Numbered from the stretch's first letter, positions 7,834 to 17,557 are shown. The stretch is DNA of 31,174 nt from BJGV01 sp964013575 (GCA_964013575.1 CAXGWP010000017.1:1-31174), one strand, 5' to 3'. A program made the numbers and translations. The notes: generated by a model not told the origin, from the sequence alone.

Positions 7834-10800
7834 CTAAGCTCTAATTTGACCTGATTCCTTTACACAATGACTAATCCATTGCTTTGTAAGCTTCTCCTGC
7901 GCACTATTCTGGCGCAACCGAGATGCAAGGCCAACAAAATCAACTTGATCCAGTGGTTGATCTTGATTAAAGCAGGAAAATACATAAGTAATTTCACCAG
8001 TATCTGGATCTTTATGAGGCTGTAAGCATTGTGCACAAATTTCTTTCATCATGCACTGCATAGGTGAATTTATTGAACCAATTGCAAAATGCCCTGCTTT
8101 TAAATACGGCTTCAATTTATTCTGCCGAGCAACGCCTACAGCAGCCATCATACGATCTGAACCAATCGCTAGTATCCTATCAGCTTCTGATAATGAAATT
8201 GGCTGGGGTCCTAAAGCACCACTACCATAAGCTGCCATTGCTTCAACCATGTTCCCAATAAAGCTCAAATCACCAGAACGTGAAGGTGTAAATCCAGGAG
8301 ATTCATCACAACACCAGACAACTGTATCAGCTGCCGACTCAATTTCTGTAACCTTATAACGATCAATTAATTTTTTATACCCAGCAAAATATAAAACTTT
8401 TGATCCTACAGCTCTAGCTGCTGCTCCAATTGAAAATAGGACTGCATTTCCTAATCCACCCCCAACCAGCACGACCGTCTCTCCTGGGACTATTTCTGTC
8501 GGCGTCCCTGTTGGTCCCATCAATATTACAGGATCACCTGGGCTTAGCATAGCGCATAAGTCAGCAGAGCCACCCATTTCTAACGCTATTAATGATACTA
8601 ATCCACGTTCAATATCTACTGAAGCCCCAGTTAAAGCAATCCCCTCCATTGCAAGTTTTGTGTTAGAAGCATTTGGGGCAAGTGCTTCAAAATTCTGAAA
8701 ACGATAAAATTGACCCGGCTGAAAACGCTCAGCTGCCATAGGTGCATGCACAACAACCTCAATAATAGTTGGAGTAAGCCTTTCTATTTTATGTACAGTA
8801 GGACGCAACCGTGCATTAATTAAAGATAAGAAATGTGATCTTCCTTCAGTGGATACAGGAGATTTCTTGCTAAGTACACGGCTAATCACAGGATACCCCT
8901 GTTTAGCGCTAGACATGGCCTTAACCACATTCCCAGAAAAAGATGGGTGCAAGTCTCCAAAAAAACTAATAAAACGACCATCATTACAACGACTTAAAAG
9001 AACCATCGGGGTTTCTGGTTTGGGATTCCCGTGAACTGGATCAACAGGATTCCCACTTTCATCACAAGCAGCAAAATAGCGCCCGTGTAGTTTAAAATTC
9101 TTTTGATCTTCTCTTGCAAGTACTGTATTGGGCTTTGTGCCAGCTGCAACCAATACTGCACGAGCAGGCAATTCAGTCTCTCCGATTTTTTCCCAAGAAC
9201 CTGTATCGTCTAATTCTTTTATTATAAATTTTACAGACTTAGCATGTTCTCGTTGATCAAGCTCTATACTCTTAGGTGTAAGGCCCTCAGCAAACGTTAT
9301 ACCCTCCTCTAATGCTTTTTCCACTTCTTCATGATTAAGAGTATAAGAGGGGCTATCTATTAATCTTTTTCTATACGCTATAGTAGCACCGCCCCAAGAC
9401 TGAAGTAGCTCTAGAATCTTTGGAGCACGTCCTTCAGCAATTGCTAATTTACGCTCAGCCCTAATAGCACGAGCATGATTAAGAAATTCATCTGCAATCT
9501 CACACTCTTCATCATCCCATAAATTACGAGTTTCTTGCTCTCCATTTTTGGCTGATAAAGATTCATAGCGATGAAGAAATTTATTAACTTGTACAGGATA
9601 ATAGGCAAGAGCCTCAGTTGCTGTATCAATTGCTGTTAATCCACCTCCAATTACTACCACAGGTAAACGTAACTGCATATTTGCTATAGAATTATCTTGA
9701 GCTGCACCAGATAGCTGTAATGCCATCAAGAAATCAGATGCAGCACGAACTCCTCGAGCCAAACCATTCGGCAAATCAAGTACTGTAGGACGGCCTGCTC
9801 CAGCAGCCAACGCCACATGATCAAATCCCATATTTAAAGCATCATCAGCTGTAATAGTTCCCCCAAAACGAACTCCACCGAAAAGAGAAAATTCTTTTCT
9901 TCTTTCTAGTAACAGCCTAATTAATTTTAGGAAATTTTTATTCCAACGTACTGTAATACCATATTCAGCTACTCCACCAAACCCTGCTGGCGCACGTTCA
10001 TTTAAATCTTCATCAAGTTCTTTTACATCTTTAATGGGTCTGAAAGGCACATAAGCGCCTTCTTGGTTAATGCCAGAAAGTTCTGATGGCAAGGCCTCTA
10101 TTTTAAGTCCATCTATACCCATAACAAAATGACCATCATTCATCAAATGATGTGCTAATGTATAACCTGCCGGACCCATGCCCACTACTAACACTTTATG
10201 TCCTGATGAAGCTTTTGGAACAGGTCGTTCTAAATCCAATGGGTTCCAACGAGTAAGAAGGCTATAAATTTCAAAACCCCAAGGTAATTCAAGAACATCT
10301 TTAAGAGTACGCGTTTCTGCTTCAGGAATATTTACTGGTTCTTGTTTTTGATAAATACAAGATTTCATACAGTCATTACAAATTCGATGCCCAGTTCCAG
10401 CACACATAGGATTATCTAGCACAATCATAGCTAAACCACCAATAGCAATCCCTTCAGTTTTTAACTTATGAAATTCAGAAATTCGTTCCTCTAAAGGGCA
10501 ACCAGCAAGCAACACGCCAAATGGACTCTTTTTAAAAGTTGTAGGCTCTTCAGGTGACTTTGTTTTTACCTTCAACCCTTTTGAACAAGAGTCTCTTCCT
10601 TGCTCATGGCACCAAATACAGTAGTTCGCCTGATCTAAAGCACCAACAAGATCAGTACCCTTATCAGTCAACGAGAATCCCTCTCTACGACGAAAATGAT
10701 CTAATTTATGGGCAACATAACCATCAGAAGAGTGAATAACAGAAGGCACCAAATGTAAATGATCTAGCTTAGGGTGAGGCTTAAATAGCACCCCCCCGTG

Positions 10801-11403
10801 GTTACGCTTTTTTCCTTCTACTGTTTTCAGTGCCCATGCAGCATAAAATAATGCCGATTTTAAGGGCACTTCATTTTCTTTTTCATCTTTTAGCCACTCT
10901 GTTACCTTGGTTGCAAAAGCAAGCTCAGAAAATGGCATTTTGAATTCAGTTTCTAACTGCTTCTCTAATTTCAGGCCATCAACTTTTGATATATCCTCAT
11001 CACTCACTTTATTCATTGCCTTTCTAAGCACAAACTGTCTTTTACAAAAATATAATGGAGCTAGCTCGTGATGGCGCGCAGAAAGTTCTTGAACTTCAGT
11101 TTCTATACAGAATAATTTTGAAATAAAATCATCCAACATTGGAGCAACTTCAATTAACAAGTTAGACTCATCTTTTGCATTAAGACTGTTAGGATGTAAA
11201 CGAACGTGAGTATATCGATCATATAAATCAGGATCGCTATCATTTAAGAATTCAAGGAATGCTTGATCCAATTTTAAAAGTCCAGCACGCTGATATAAAT
11301 CAGCAAAAGCCATATCAAACCCTAAAACAAGGGTGTCCGTTCCTCCTGCCACGCCTAATGTAGTATCTGAATTAGTATCTAAATCTGATTCTATATTTCT
11401 CAT
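7834..11403 (-). CDS. NfnAB-like flavin/iron-sulfur oxidoreductase fusion (GltD-like plus PyrK/FNR-like)
   Basis: A 1189-residue fusion. Residue numbers here count from the TTG at 11409; the chosen ATG is residue 3. Residues 1-260 form a domain I cannot assign. Residues 264-351 hold eight cysteines (264, 267, 275, 304; 336, 344, 347, 351), fitting two [4Fe-4S] clusters as in GltD/NfnB. Then come an FAD-binding GMGPAG (410-415) and a second dinucleotide loop, GGGLTA (588-593). From about 860 a ferredoxin-NADP reductase/PyrK-like module follows, with GQFYRFQ (899-905), GGGLGNA (983-989) and four cysteines (1119, 1125, 1128, 1146) for a [2Fe-2S] cluster. This is the cofactor set of NfnB plus NfnA, which couple NADH, NADPH and ferredoxin by electron bifurcation. 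Function in one chain is inferred. It lies between cysN and pntAA. The start is uncertain, as no clear ribosome binding site is seen. Confidence 0.85.
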   Translation of the reverse strand: MRNIESDLDTNSDTTLGVAGGTDTLVLGFDMAFADLYQRAGLLKLDQAFLEFLNDSDPDLYDRYTHVRLHPNSLNAKDESNLLIEVAPMLDDFISKLFCIETEVQELSARHHELAPLYFCKRQFVLRKAMNKVSDEDISKVDGLKLEKQLETEFKMPFSELAFATKVTEWLKDEKENEVPLKSALFYAAWALKTVEGKKRNHGGVLFKPHPKLDHLHLVPSVIHSSDGYVAHKLDHFRRREGFSLTDKGTDLVGALDQANYCIWCHEQGRDSCSKGLKVKTKSPEEPTTFKKSPFGVLLAGCPLEERISEFHKLKTEGIAIGGLAMIVLDNPMCAGTGHRICNDCMKSCIYQKQEPVNIPEAETRTLKDVLELPWGFEIYSLLTRWNPLDLERPVPKASSGHKVLVVGMGPAGYTLAHHLMNDGHFVMGIDGLKIEALPSELSGINQEGAYVPFRPIKDVKELDEDLNERAPAGFGGVAEYGITVRWNKNFLKLIRLLLERRKEFSLFGGVRFGGTITADDALNMGFDHVALAAGAGRPTVLDLPNGLARGVRAASDFLMALQLSGAAQDNSIANMQLRLPVVVIGGGLTAIDTATEALAYYPVQVNKFLHRYESLSAKNGEQETRNLWDDEECEIADEFLNHARAIRAERKLAIAEGRAPKILELLQSWGGATIAYRKRLIDSPSYTLNHEEVEKALEEGITFAEGLTPKSIELDQREHAKSVKFIIKELDDTGSWEKIGETELPARAVLVAAGTKPNTVLAREDQKNFKLHGRYFAACDESGNPVDPVHGNPKPETPMVLLSRCNDGRFISFFGDLHPSFSGNVVKAMSSAKQGYPVISRVLSKKSPVSTEGRSHFLSLINARLRPTVHKIERLTPTIIEVVVHAPMAAERFQPGQFYRFQNFEALAPNASNTKLAMEGIALTGASVDIERGLVSLIALEMGGSADLCAMLSPGDPVILMGPTGTPTEIVPGETVVLVGGGLGNAVLFSIGAAARAVGSKVLYFAGYKKLIDRYKVTEIESAADTVVWCCDESPGFTPSRSGDLSFIGNMVEAMAAYGSGALGPQPISLSEADRILAIGSDRMMAAVGVARQNKLKPYLKAGHFAIGSINSPMQCMMKEICAQCLQPHKDPDTGEITYVFSCFNQDQPLDQVDFVGLASRLRQNSAQEKLTKQWISHCVKESGQIRA

Positions 11404-11496
11404 ATTCAATAGATTATTAATGCTGTTAAATCACTAGAATTAAGCTTATCTTTTTTGCTGTAATTTCTTATCTTAAAAAATTATTGTAAAAATTAA

Positions 11497-12780
11497 CTAT
11501 TCATAAATTTTACGAATCATCCCTGCAGCAACAGTATTATTACTTGCCTCATCAATCACAACAAAACTTCCTGTGGCATGATTTTTCTGATAATAATCAC
11601 AGACCAAGGGTTGTTGTACATTTAATTCTACACACCCTATATCATTCATTTTTAAAGTATCTACTACCTCATTATTCAATGTATTAATATCCACCCTGTA
11701 ATCTATTTTACTCACTACTGATTTAACAATACGGGCCGAATGCTTGATAAGGTATTTTCGATTTGAGTCAAGATCCTCTTCAGATAACCAACATAATATG
11801 GCGCTAATTTTTTTAGTGACATAAGGTGGATTCTTGATCCCTACTAACATATCTCCACGTGAAATATCTAGATGATCCTCTATGGTGAGTGTTACAGACT
11901 GTGGTGCAATAGCATTATTAATATTGTCCTCGTAAGTAACAATTTCTTTAATGCGCGATTCTAACCTAGAAGGCAAAATTGTAACTTTATCTCCGACTGT
12001 AATTTGACCTGATTCAATTCTTCCCATATAACCACGAAAATCATGAAATTCTTTTGTTCTTGGACGACATACTAACTGTACTGGGAATCGAAAATCTTCA
12101 AGATTAATATCTTGATCTATAGGAGTATTCTCTAAAACCTCTATTAAAGTAGGTCCCTTATACCAAGAAAGATAATTTCCGCGCTCTACAACCATATCTC
12201 CATTTAAAGCGGACATTGGTATATACATAATATTATTTAAACCAAGCTTAGTTGCAAATTCAGCAAATTCCTGACTAATTTTTTTAACTACATCACATGA
12301 ATAATTAACAAGATCCATTTTATTAATAGCCACAACCAAATGAGGAATACCCATTAAACTAGCTAAATAGGCATGTCGTCGAGATTGAGTAAGCACACCT
12401 TTCCGCGCATCAATTAGAATAATTGCAAGATTAGCAGTAGATGCCCCGGTCACCATGTTCCGAGTATATTGCTCGTGACCTGGGGTATCAGCAATAATAA
12501 ATTTTCTTCTAGGAGTAGCAAAGTACCTATAAGCTACATCAATGGTAATACCCTGTTCGCGTTCAGCCTGCAGACCATCAGTTAATAATGATAAATCAAC
12601 ATCCTTCATTCCACGTTTATGTGAAGTACTTGTGATCGCGTTTAACTGATCTTCAAATATTGATTTAGAATCATATAATAAGCGTCCAATTAAAGTACTT
12701 TTACCATCATCTACGCTACCTGCTGTAATAAAACGTAATAATTCTGTATCACTAAATGAAATTTTACTATTTCCTACCAT
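11497..12780 (-). CDS. cysN: Sulfate adenylyltransferase subunit 1 (GTPase)
   Basis: A 427-residue GTPase of the elongation-factor type that, with CysD, forms APS from ATP and sulfate while hydrolysing GTP. P-loop GSVDDGKST (about residues 16-24), DTPGHEQYTRNM (switch II) and NKMDLV (G4) are all present, followed by two beta-barrel domains. Length is shorter than the roughly 475 residues of E. coli CysN, and there is no fused APS kinase (CysC) domain. Ribosome binding site AAGGA precedes ATG at 12780. It lies 73 bp after cysD. Fits the CysH in this cluster, which uses APS directly. Confidence 0.96.
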   Translation of the reverse strand: MVGNSKISFSDTELLRFITAGSVDDGKSTLIGRLLYDSKSIFEDQLNAITSTSHKRGMKDVDLSLLTDGLQAEREQGITIDVAYRYFATPRRKFIIADTPGHEQYTRNMVTGASTANLAIILIDARKGVLTQSRRHAYLASLMGIPHLVVAINKMDLVNYSCDVVKKISQEFAEFATKLGLNNIMYIPMSALNGDMVVERGNYLSWYKGPTLIEVLENTPIDQDINLEDFRFPVQLVCRPRTKEFHDFRGYMGRIESGQITVGDKVTILPSRLESRIKEIVTYEDNINNAIAPQSVTLTIEDHLDISRGDMLVGIKNPPYVTKKISAILCWLSEEDLDSNRKYLIKHSARIVKSVVSKIDYRVDINTLNNEVVDTLKMNDIGCVELNVQQPLVCDYYQKNHATGSFVVIDEASNNTVAAGMIRKIYE

Positions 12781-12853
12781 TTATTATCCTTCTTTTGGGG
12801 ATTTGAATCGCTACAAATATATTTAAACAACTATTTCATATAAATCCTTTTCT

Positions 12854-13792
12854 CTAAAAATATCCCTCTTTCTTACGTAACTCCATAGATGCATCTGATG
12901 TTTGATCGTCCATACGAGTAGCACCACGTTCAGTAATATGTGTAATTGCTGTCTCAGTAATAATCTCCTCCACATCTTTTGCTTCAGATTCTACTGGGCA
13001 AGTACAACTCATATCACCTACTGTGCGAAAACGAACTACAATATTCTCAGATTTCTCACCATCCCTAGGCTGAATAAGATGAGAAACAGGCAGCAAACCA
13101 TTATTACGACGATATACAGCACGGGTATGTGCAAAATAAATTTTAGGCACCTCTAGTTTTTCCCTTGCTATGTATTCCCAAACATCAAGCTCAGTCCAAT
13201 TACTAATTGGAAATACACGAATATTTTCTCCTTTATGTACTCGTGTATTATAAATATCCCATAACTCAGGACGCTGGTTCTTTGGATCCCATTGCCCAAA
13301 TTCATCCCGAAAAGAAAATATGCGCTCTTTTGCCCGGGCTTTTTCTTCGTCCCGCCTTGCGCCTCCAATACAAGCATCAAGCTCAAGTTCAGCAATTGCA
13401 TCTAATAGCGTTACAGATTGAAATGAATTGCGGCTCTGGTTCTCTGAACGTAAAACCACTCTACCCTTTTTAATAGAGTCTTCCATACTACGTACAATTA
13501 AATGTTCTCCTAACTCTTTAGCCCTTTTATCACGAAACTCAATTACTTCGGGGAAATTATGACCAGTATCTATATGTAGCAATGGAAATGGAAAGGGGCC
13601 AGGACGAAATGCTTTTTCTGCAAGCCTTAATAATACAATCGAATCCTTACCCCCAGAAAAGAGTAATGCGGGATTCGTGCATTCTGCAGCGACTTCTCGT
13701 AAAATATGAACTGATTCACTCTCTAGAGCATCTAAATGACTTAGTTGATCTACAACCTTACTTTTAAAAGCTCCTGGCTCTTTTTTTATCAT
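12854..13792 (-). CDS. cysD: Sulfate adenylyltransferase subunit 2
   Basis: A 312-residue catalytic ATP-pyrophosphatase subunit. The PP-loop SGGKDS is at about residues 46-51. The HIDTGHNFPEVIEFRD segment, GGARRDEEKARAKERIFSFRD and the C-terminal RGATRMDDQTSDASMELRKK stretch are the typical CysD signatures. It pairs with CysN, encoded downstream. Gap from cysH is 86 bp. No strong ribosome binding site is seen before the ATG at 13792. Confidence 0.97.
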   Translation of the reverse strand: MIKKEPGAFKSKVVDQLSHLDALESESVHILREVAAECTNPALLFSGGKDSIVLLRLAEKAFRPGPFPFPLLHIDTGHNFPEVIEFRDKRAKELGEHLIVRSMEDSIKKGRVVLRSENQSRNSFQSVTLLDAIAELELDACIGGARRDEEKARAKERIFSFRDEFGQWDPKNQRPELWDIYNTRVHKGENIRVFPISNWTELDVWEYIAREKLEVPKIYFAHTRAVYRRNNGLLPVSHLIQPRDGEKSENIVVRFRTVGDMSCTCPVESEAKDVEEIITETAITHITERGATRMDDQTSDASMELRKKEGYF

Positions 13793-13878
13793 AATATCTG
13801 GTATAAAGATAATAAAATTTTTTATATCATTTTTAATATATCTATTTAAAATTCACAAAACTTACAAATAGATTTATA

Positions 13879-14565
13879 TTATTTCTTCTCTTTAAGGTGC
13901 AAACCACATTCCTTAGTCTCTGGGTTTTCCCACCACCAACGCCCAGCACGTATATCCTCACCAGGTGTTATTGCACGAGTACATGGCGCACAACCAATAC
14001 TGCTATAACCTTGATCATGCAACGCATTATATGGAACACTAGCATTCTTAATATATGCCCATACATCAGGCAGGCTCCAATTTAATAGCGGACTGATTTT
14101 CTGCAAACCATTATCTACATCAAATTCAGACTCTTCTAGATCCTTTCTAGTTAAAGCCTGATCACGCCTCAGCCCTGTTACCCATGCACCCTTATCTTTT
14201 AAAGCTCGCTTTAATGGTTCAACTTTCCTAATAAAGCAACAAGTTTTTCGCAAAGCTATACTGTCATAAAACCCATTAATCCCATTATTCACAATATATT
14301 CTTCCACTGCAGAAGATTCAGGAAAATATGTTTTAATTTCTATACTATAGTGATCTTCAATTTCTTTCATTAGCTTAAGTGTCTCTTTAGGGAGACGCTT
14401 CGTATCAAGAGTAAACATAGAAATATCAGGGAAATTTCTCCTAATCAAATCAGTTAATACCATATCTTCTGCGCCAAAACTATTAGCAAAAACAACTGGT
14501 GCATAATTTTTATTAACCATATCTAGCAGTGTCTTAACATTTTCAATCTTTTGATTTAAGCTCAT
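13879..14565 (-). CDS. cysH: Adenylylsulfate (APS) reductase, assimilatory, CysH family
   Basis: A 228-residue reductase that turns APS into sulfite and AMP using thioredoxin-type thiols. Cluster-binding cysteines C109-C110 (RKTCCFIRK) and C192-x2-C195 (GCAPCTRA) are present. In this family the CC/CxxC pair marks enzymes with a [4Fe-4S] cluster that prefer APS, whereas PAPS-specific enzymes lack them. The catalytic cysteine is C220 in KECGLH. The ATG at 14565 has an AAGGA site five bases upstream. It lies between cysI (gap 32 bp) and cysD. No cysC is visible, which agrees with the short APS route. Substrate preference is from family knowledge. Confidence 0.95.
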   Translation of the reverse strand: MSLNQKIENVKTLLDMVNKNYAPVVFANSFGAEDMVLTDLIRRNFPDISMFTLDTKRLPKETLKLMKEIEDHYSIEIKTYFPESSAVEEYIVNNGINGFYDSIALRKTCCFIRKVEPLKRALKDKGAWVTGLRRDQALTRKDLEESEFDVDNGLQKISPLLNWSLPDVWAYIKNASVPYNALHDQGYSSIGCAPCTRAITPGEDIRAGRWWWENPETKECGLHLKEKK

Positions 14566-14597
14566 GCTTTCCTTGTGTCAATAAATTGTATAGAAAT

Positions 14598-16721
14598 TTA
14601 TTGCCTTATATTAATTGGTTGCTGATGCTCCTGTCCCTTTAAATTACTAGATATAACTACCTCTGGTAATGAGCCAGTTAAATCAAGTTGTTGATCAAAA
14701 CTAAGGCATAGTTGCGCAACTTCAACCGTCCATTCATCTAGCTCTAAAAACCATTTATTTAACTGAACAGCATCTAATTTACTAGCTGGACACTTAAATT
14801 GTTCTGAAAACTCAATCAACTTCTCAGATAACCTTGGTTTAGTAGGTAAAACACGCCTTAATTCTTCTGCTTGCTCTTTCAAATTATCTTTTTTAGGCCC
14901 CCCAAATAATTCTGTTACTCCTTGACTAATTAAAAGAGAGATCTCCTCGGCACACTTAACAGAATCTCCAAATTTACGCTGAAATTTTAAGGCATCTCGG
15001 TAATTTCGTTCATGTGCAGCCTCAAAGAAATTTGAACCAATTTTTACTTGACTAACTCCTGCGCATTCCCCCCCGCCTAACTGAAGAACTTTAAAATCAC
15101 TTTCTCTTCCATGGTCACGTAAAACTAGCTCTACATCTTCAGCTTTTATGTCAGTTACATCCTGTAATAGTTCAATAAAATATTCTTTATCAACCCTTCT
15201 TACCCAAGAAAAAAATGTTTCATCTACTTGACGACCTGAACTATAAGCTGTTTGTATTAATTGCATAGCCTCCTCAATACGCTTAGCAGGAACCACTGGA
15301 GCCTTAATTGCTAATTCCCCATTTGCCATCCCATTTCCACCTAAATACATTTGATAGTGCGGTATCAACTTACCATGCTTGCGCTTACCTACACCATACA
15401 TACCAATATCTCCCGTCTCAGGCTGCGCACAACCGTTATGGCACCCAGAAACACGAATTTTTAAATCATGCTTCCCTCCACTTAATTTTGGCCCAAGAAC
15501 TGTACTAGAAGTTATTCCCAACCGACATGTTGATGTACCTGGACATGCCACCACATTATCCCCTACTTCTGGCTTACCCAAATCTAATACTGATAAGCTA
15601 GCAGACAAAGCATCAATTTTATCCTTTTCTACATTTATTAGGACCATATTCTGATCTTGGGTTGCGCGTATATCATGTAATGAAAACTTTTCTAAGATTT
15701 GGGCAAGCCCTCTTAGCTGCGCTACATTTAAATTTCCCATTGGGGTACTAATTGGAAAAACATAAAGGCCATGTTGTTTTTGCTCAAATAATTGACGTGG
15801 CGCACCAATTCCAGGATCCTCGATGTCTTTTATGAAATCTTCACTGTTTCCCTTAATATCCCATTCTCCTTTAGGATATTCCTGCGTTGCTAATGCCGCT
15901 TTAGTACGTTCTAATTCCTCATGATATTTCTCGATAAATACTTCTCGGCCAAATTTATCAACTAAAAATTTAATTCTTGCTTTAGCGCGCTTAACTCGAT
16001 CCGAATATCGATTATGCAATGAGACAATTGCCTCCATTACTATTAGTAAATCTTTTTCTTCTATAAATTCCTCCACTACTATTGCTTCATGTGGTTTATG
16101 CCCAAGACCTCCCCCAGCTAAAACTTTAAAACCAAACTTAGCTCCCTTTCTTACTGCTATAATCCCCATATCATGCATCATTCCCTGTGCACAGTCCGAT
16201 TCACAAGCTGAGAAACTAATTTTAAATTTACGCGGCATTAATTGTGTCAAAGGATTACGCAAAAAATGTTGAACAGCACCATCTAGATGCTTATTAACGT
16301 CAACTCTCTGACGAGGGCATACTCCTGACAAAGAACATGCAGTAACATTACGTATAGTATTGCCACATGCTTCTCGTGTCGTTAGCCCTGCTGTAGCAAG
16401 ATGTCGAAGTACACTAGGTGTGTCCTTAAGCGGAACATAATGAATTTGTATGTCTTGGCGCGTAGTTATATGAACAACATCGTGTTGTACATATTTGTCT
16501 AATATATCAGCTATTACTGCCAACTGCTTTGAATTCAAACGACCTCCTGGTAGCTTTATACGCACCATATTGACACCTTCTTGGCGTTGGCCATAAATAC
16601 CCATTTGCAAACGAGCAGCTGTAAATCTATCAGCATCCATGCTTTGGTCCATAAAGTCCCGTAGTGCTTTATCATATTGAGTTATTTCATCACTACTAGC
16701 AAGATTCACTAATTCATCCAT
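14598..16721 (-). CDS. cysI: Siroheme nitrite/sulfite reductase with C-terminal extension
   Basis: A 707-residue enzyme of the nitrite/sulfite reductase family, expected to reduce sulfite to sulfide with six electrons on a siroheme-[4Fe-4S] centre. Two homologous halves are visible. The second half has C-x5-C (CPGTSTC, about residues 393-399) and C-x3-C (CHNGC, about 427-431), the classical cluster ligands. The first half also keeps C-x5-C (about 129-135) and C-x3-C (about 173-177), where E. coli CysI has none. A 170-190-residue tail (from about 535) containing LQLGGGECAG and several helical segments has no assignment by eye. No cysJ is present, so a ferredoxin-type donor is likely. ATG at 16721 is preferred (GGAG seven bases upstream) over the TTG at 16736. 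Confidence 0.93.
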   Translation of the reverse strand: MDELVNLASSDEITQYDKALRDFMDQSMDADRFTAARLQMGIYGQRQEGVNMVRIKLPGGRLNSKQLAVIADILDKYVQHDVVHITTRQDIQIHYVPLKDTPSVLRHLATAGLTTREACGNTIRNVTACSLSGVCPRQRVDVNKHLDGAVQHFLRNPLTQLMPRKFKISFSACESDCAQGMMHDMGIIAVRKGAKFGFKVLAGGGLGHKPHEAIVVEEFIEEKDLLIVMEAIVSLHNRYSDRVKRAKARIKFLVDKFGREVFIEKYHEELERTKAALATQEYPKGEWDIKGNSEDFIKDIEDPGIGAPRQLFEQKQHGLYVFPISTPMGNLNVAQLRGLAQILEKFSLHDIRATQDQNMVLINVEKDKIDALSASLSVLDLGKPEVGDNVVACPGTSTCRLGITSSTVLGPKLSGGKHDLKIRVSGCHNGCAQPETGDIGMYGVGKRKHGKLIPHYQMYLGGNGMANGELAIKAPVVPAKRIEEAMQLIQTAYSSGRQVDETFFSWVRRVDKEYFIELLQDVTDIKAEDVELVLRDHGRESDFKVLQLGGGECAGVSQVKIGSNFFEAAHERNYRDALKFQRKFGDSVKCAEEISLLISQGVTELFGGPKKDNLKEQAEELRRVLPTKPRLSEKLIEFSEQFKCPASKLDAVQLNKWFLELDEWTVEVAQLCLSFDQQLDLTGSLPEVVISSNLKGQEHQQPINIRQ

Positions 16722-16740
16722 CTGTTTTCTCCACAATTTT

Positions 16741-17520
16741 CTACCATATTAATCTTCCCCCAATTATGACAAGAATTGCTGCTAAAATTGGGCGCAATAT
16801 TCGGTCTGGTATCCAACTACCTATATGGCTACCTATATAAATTCCTGGTAAAGACCCCAATAATAAACTACCGAGTAATCCAAAATCTACCGTTCCCAAA
16901 TATGCATGACCTATTCCTGCTATTAAAGTAAGTGGGACCGCATGTGCTATATCACTACCAATTAAATTTATAGTAGGTGAACGTGGGTATAAAATAATAA
17001 GTGCTACCATACCTAGAGCACCAGCACCAACCGAGGTTATAGTCACCAAGGCTCCTAAAATTGCACCTGTTATAATCGTTGCTATCACTATATGCCTGTC
17101 TCGCCATGCTCCAAGCATACTAAGCCGAGATTTCCCCAAATTTGATAGCTGACTACGGAAAATTAATGCCAGTGCAGTTAAGATTAAAGCAACTCCAAGC
17201 GTACTAGTAATTAATCCTGAAAATATTTGGCTTTCAACTCCTAATGCATTTAATCCTAACACAGTCAATAATGCAGCAGGCAAACTACCTATTGATAATC
17301 TTTTAACAAGATTCCAATCTATAGTGCCACGATGACTATGAACCCATACACCGCCTGCTTTTGTAAGCGAAGCATATAGTAAATCTGTTCCTACAGCAGT
17401 AGCCGGTGCAATACTAAATCCCAATATAAGTAAGGGAGTCATAAGTGAGCCACCACCAACTCCAGTGAGTCCTACAATAAACCCCACCAGTAAGCCAGAA
17501 AGAGTGTAACCCCATTCCAT
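16741..17520 (-). CDS. TauE/SafE family membrane transporter
   Basis: A 259-residue polytopic inner-membrane protein with about eight hydrophobic helices. The N-terminal GLLVGFIVGLTGVGGGSLM and central SVGAGALGMVALIILYPRSP segments are the repeated family signatures of TauE/SafE (DUF81). Members move sulfur-containing or organic anions, and several sit next to sulfur genes. Position as first gene of the cys cluster, 19 bp before the cysI ATG, suggests sulfite export or sulfate/thiosulfate handling, but direction and substrate are inferred. It is divergent from cysB across 124 bp. Confidence 0.9.
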   Translation of the reverse strand: MEWGYTLSGLLVGFIVGLTGVGGGSLMTPLLILGFSIAPATAVGTDLLYASLTKAGGVWVHSHRGTIDWNLVKRLSIGSLPAALLTVLGLNALGVESQIFSGLITSTLGVALILTALALIFRSQLSNLGKSRLSMLGAWRDRHIVIATIITGAILGALVTITSVGAGALGMVALIILYPRSPTINLIGSDIAHAVPLTLIAGIGHAYLGTVDFGLLGSLLLGSLPGIYIGSHIGSWIPDRILRPILAAILVIIGGRLIW

Positions 17521-17557
17521 ACTATTTACCCGATTCTCTTTATTTTTTGAAGTGGGG

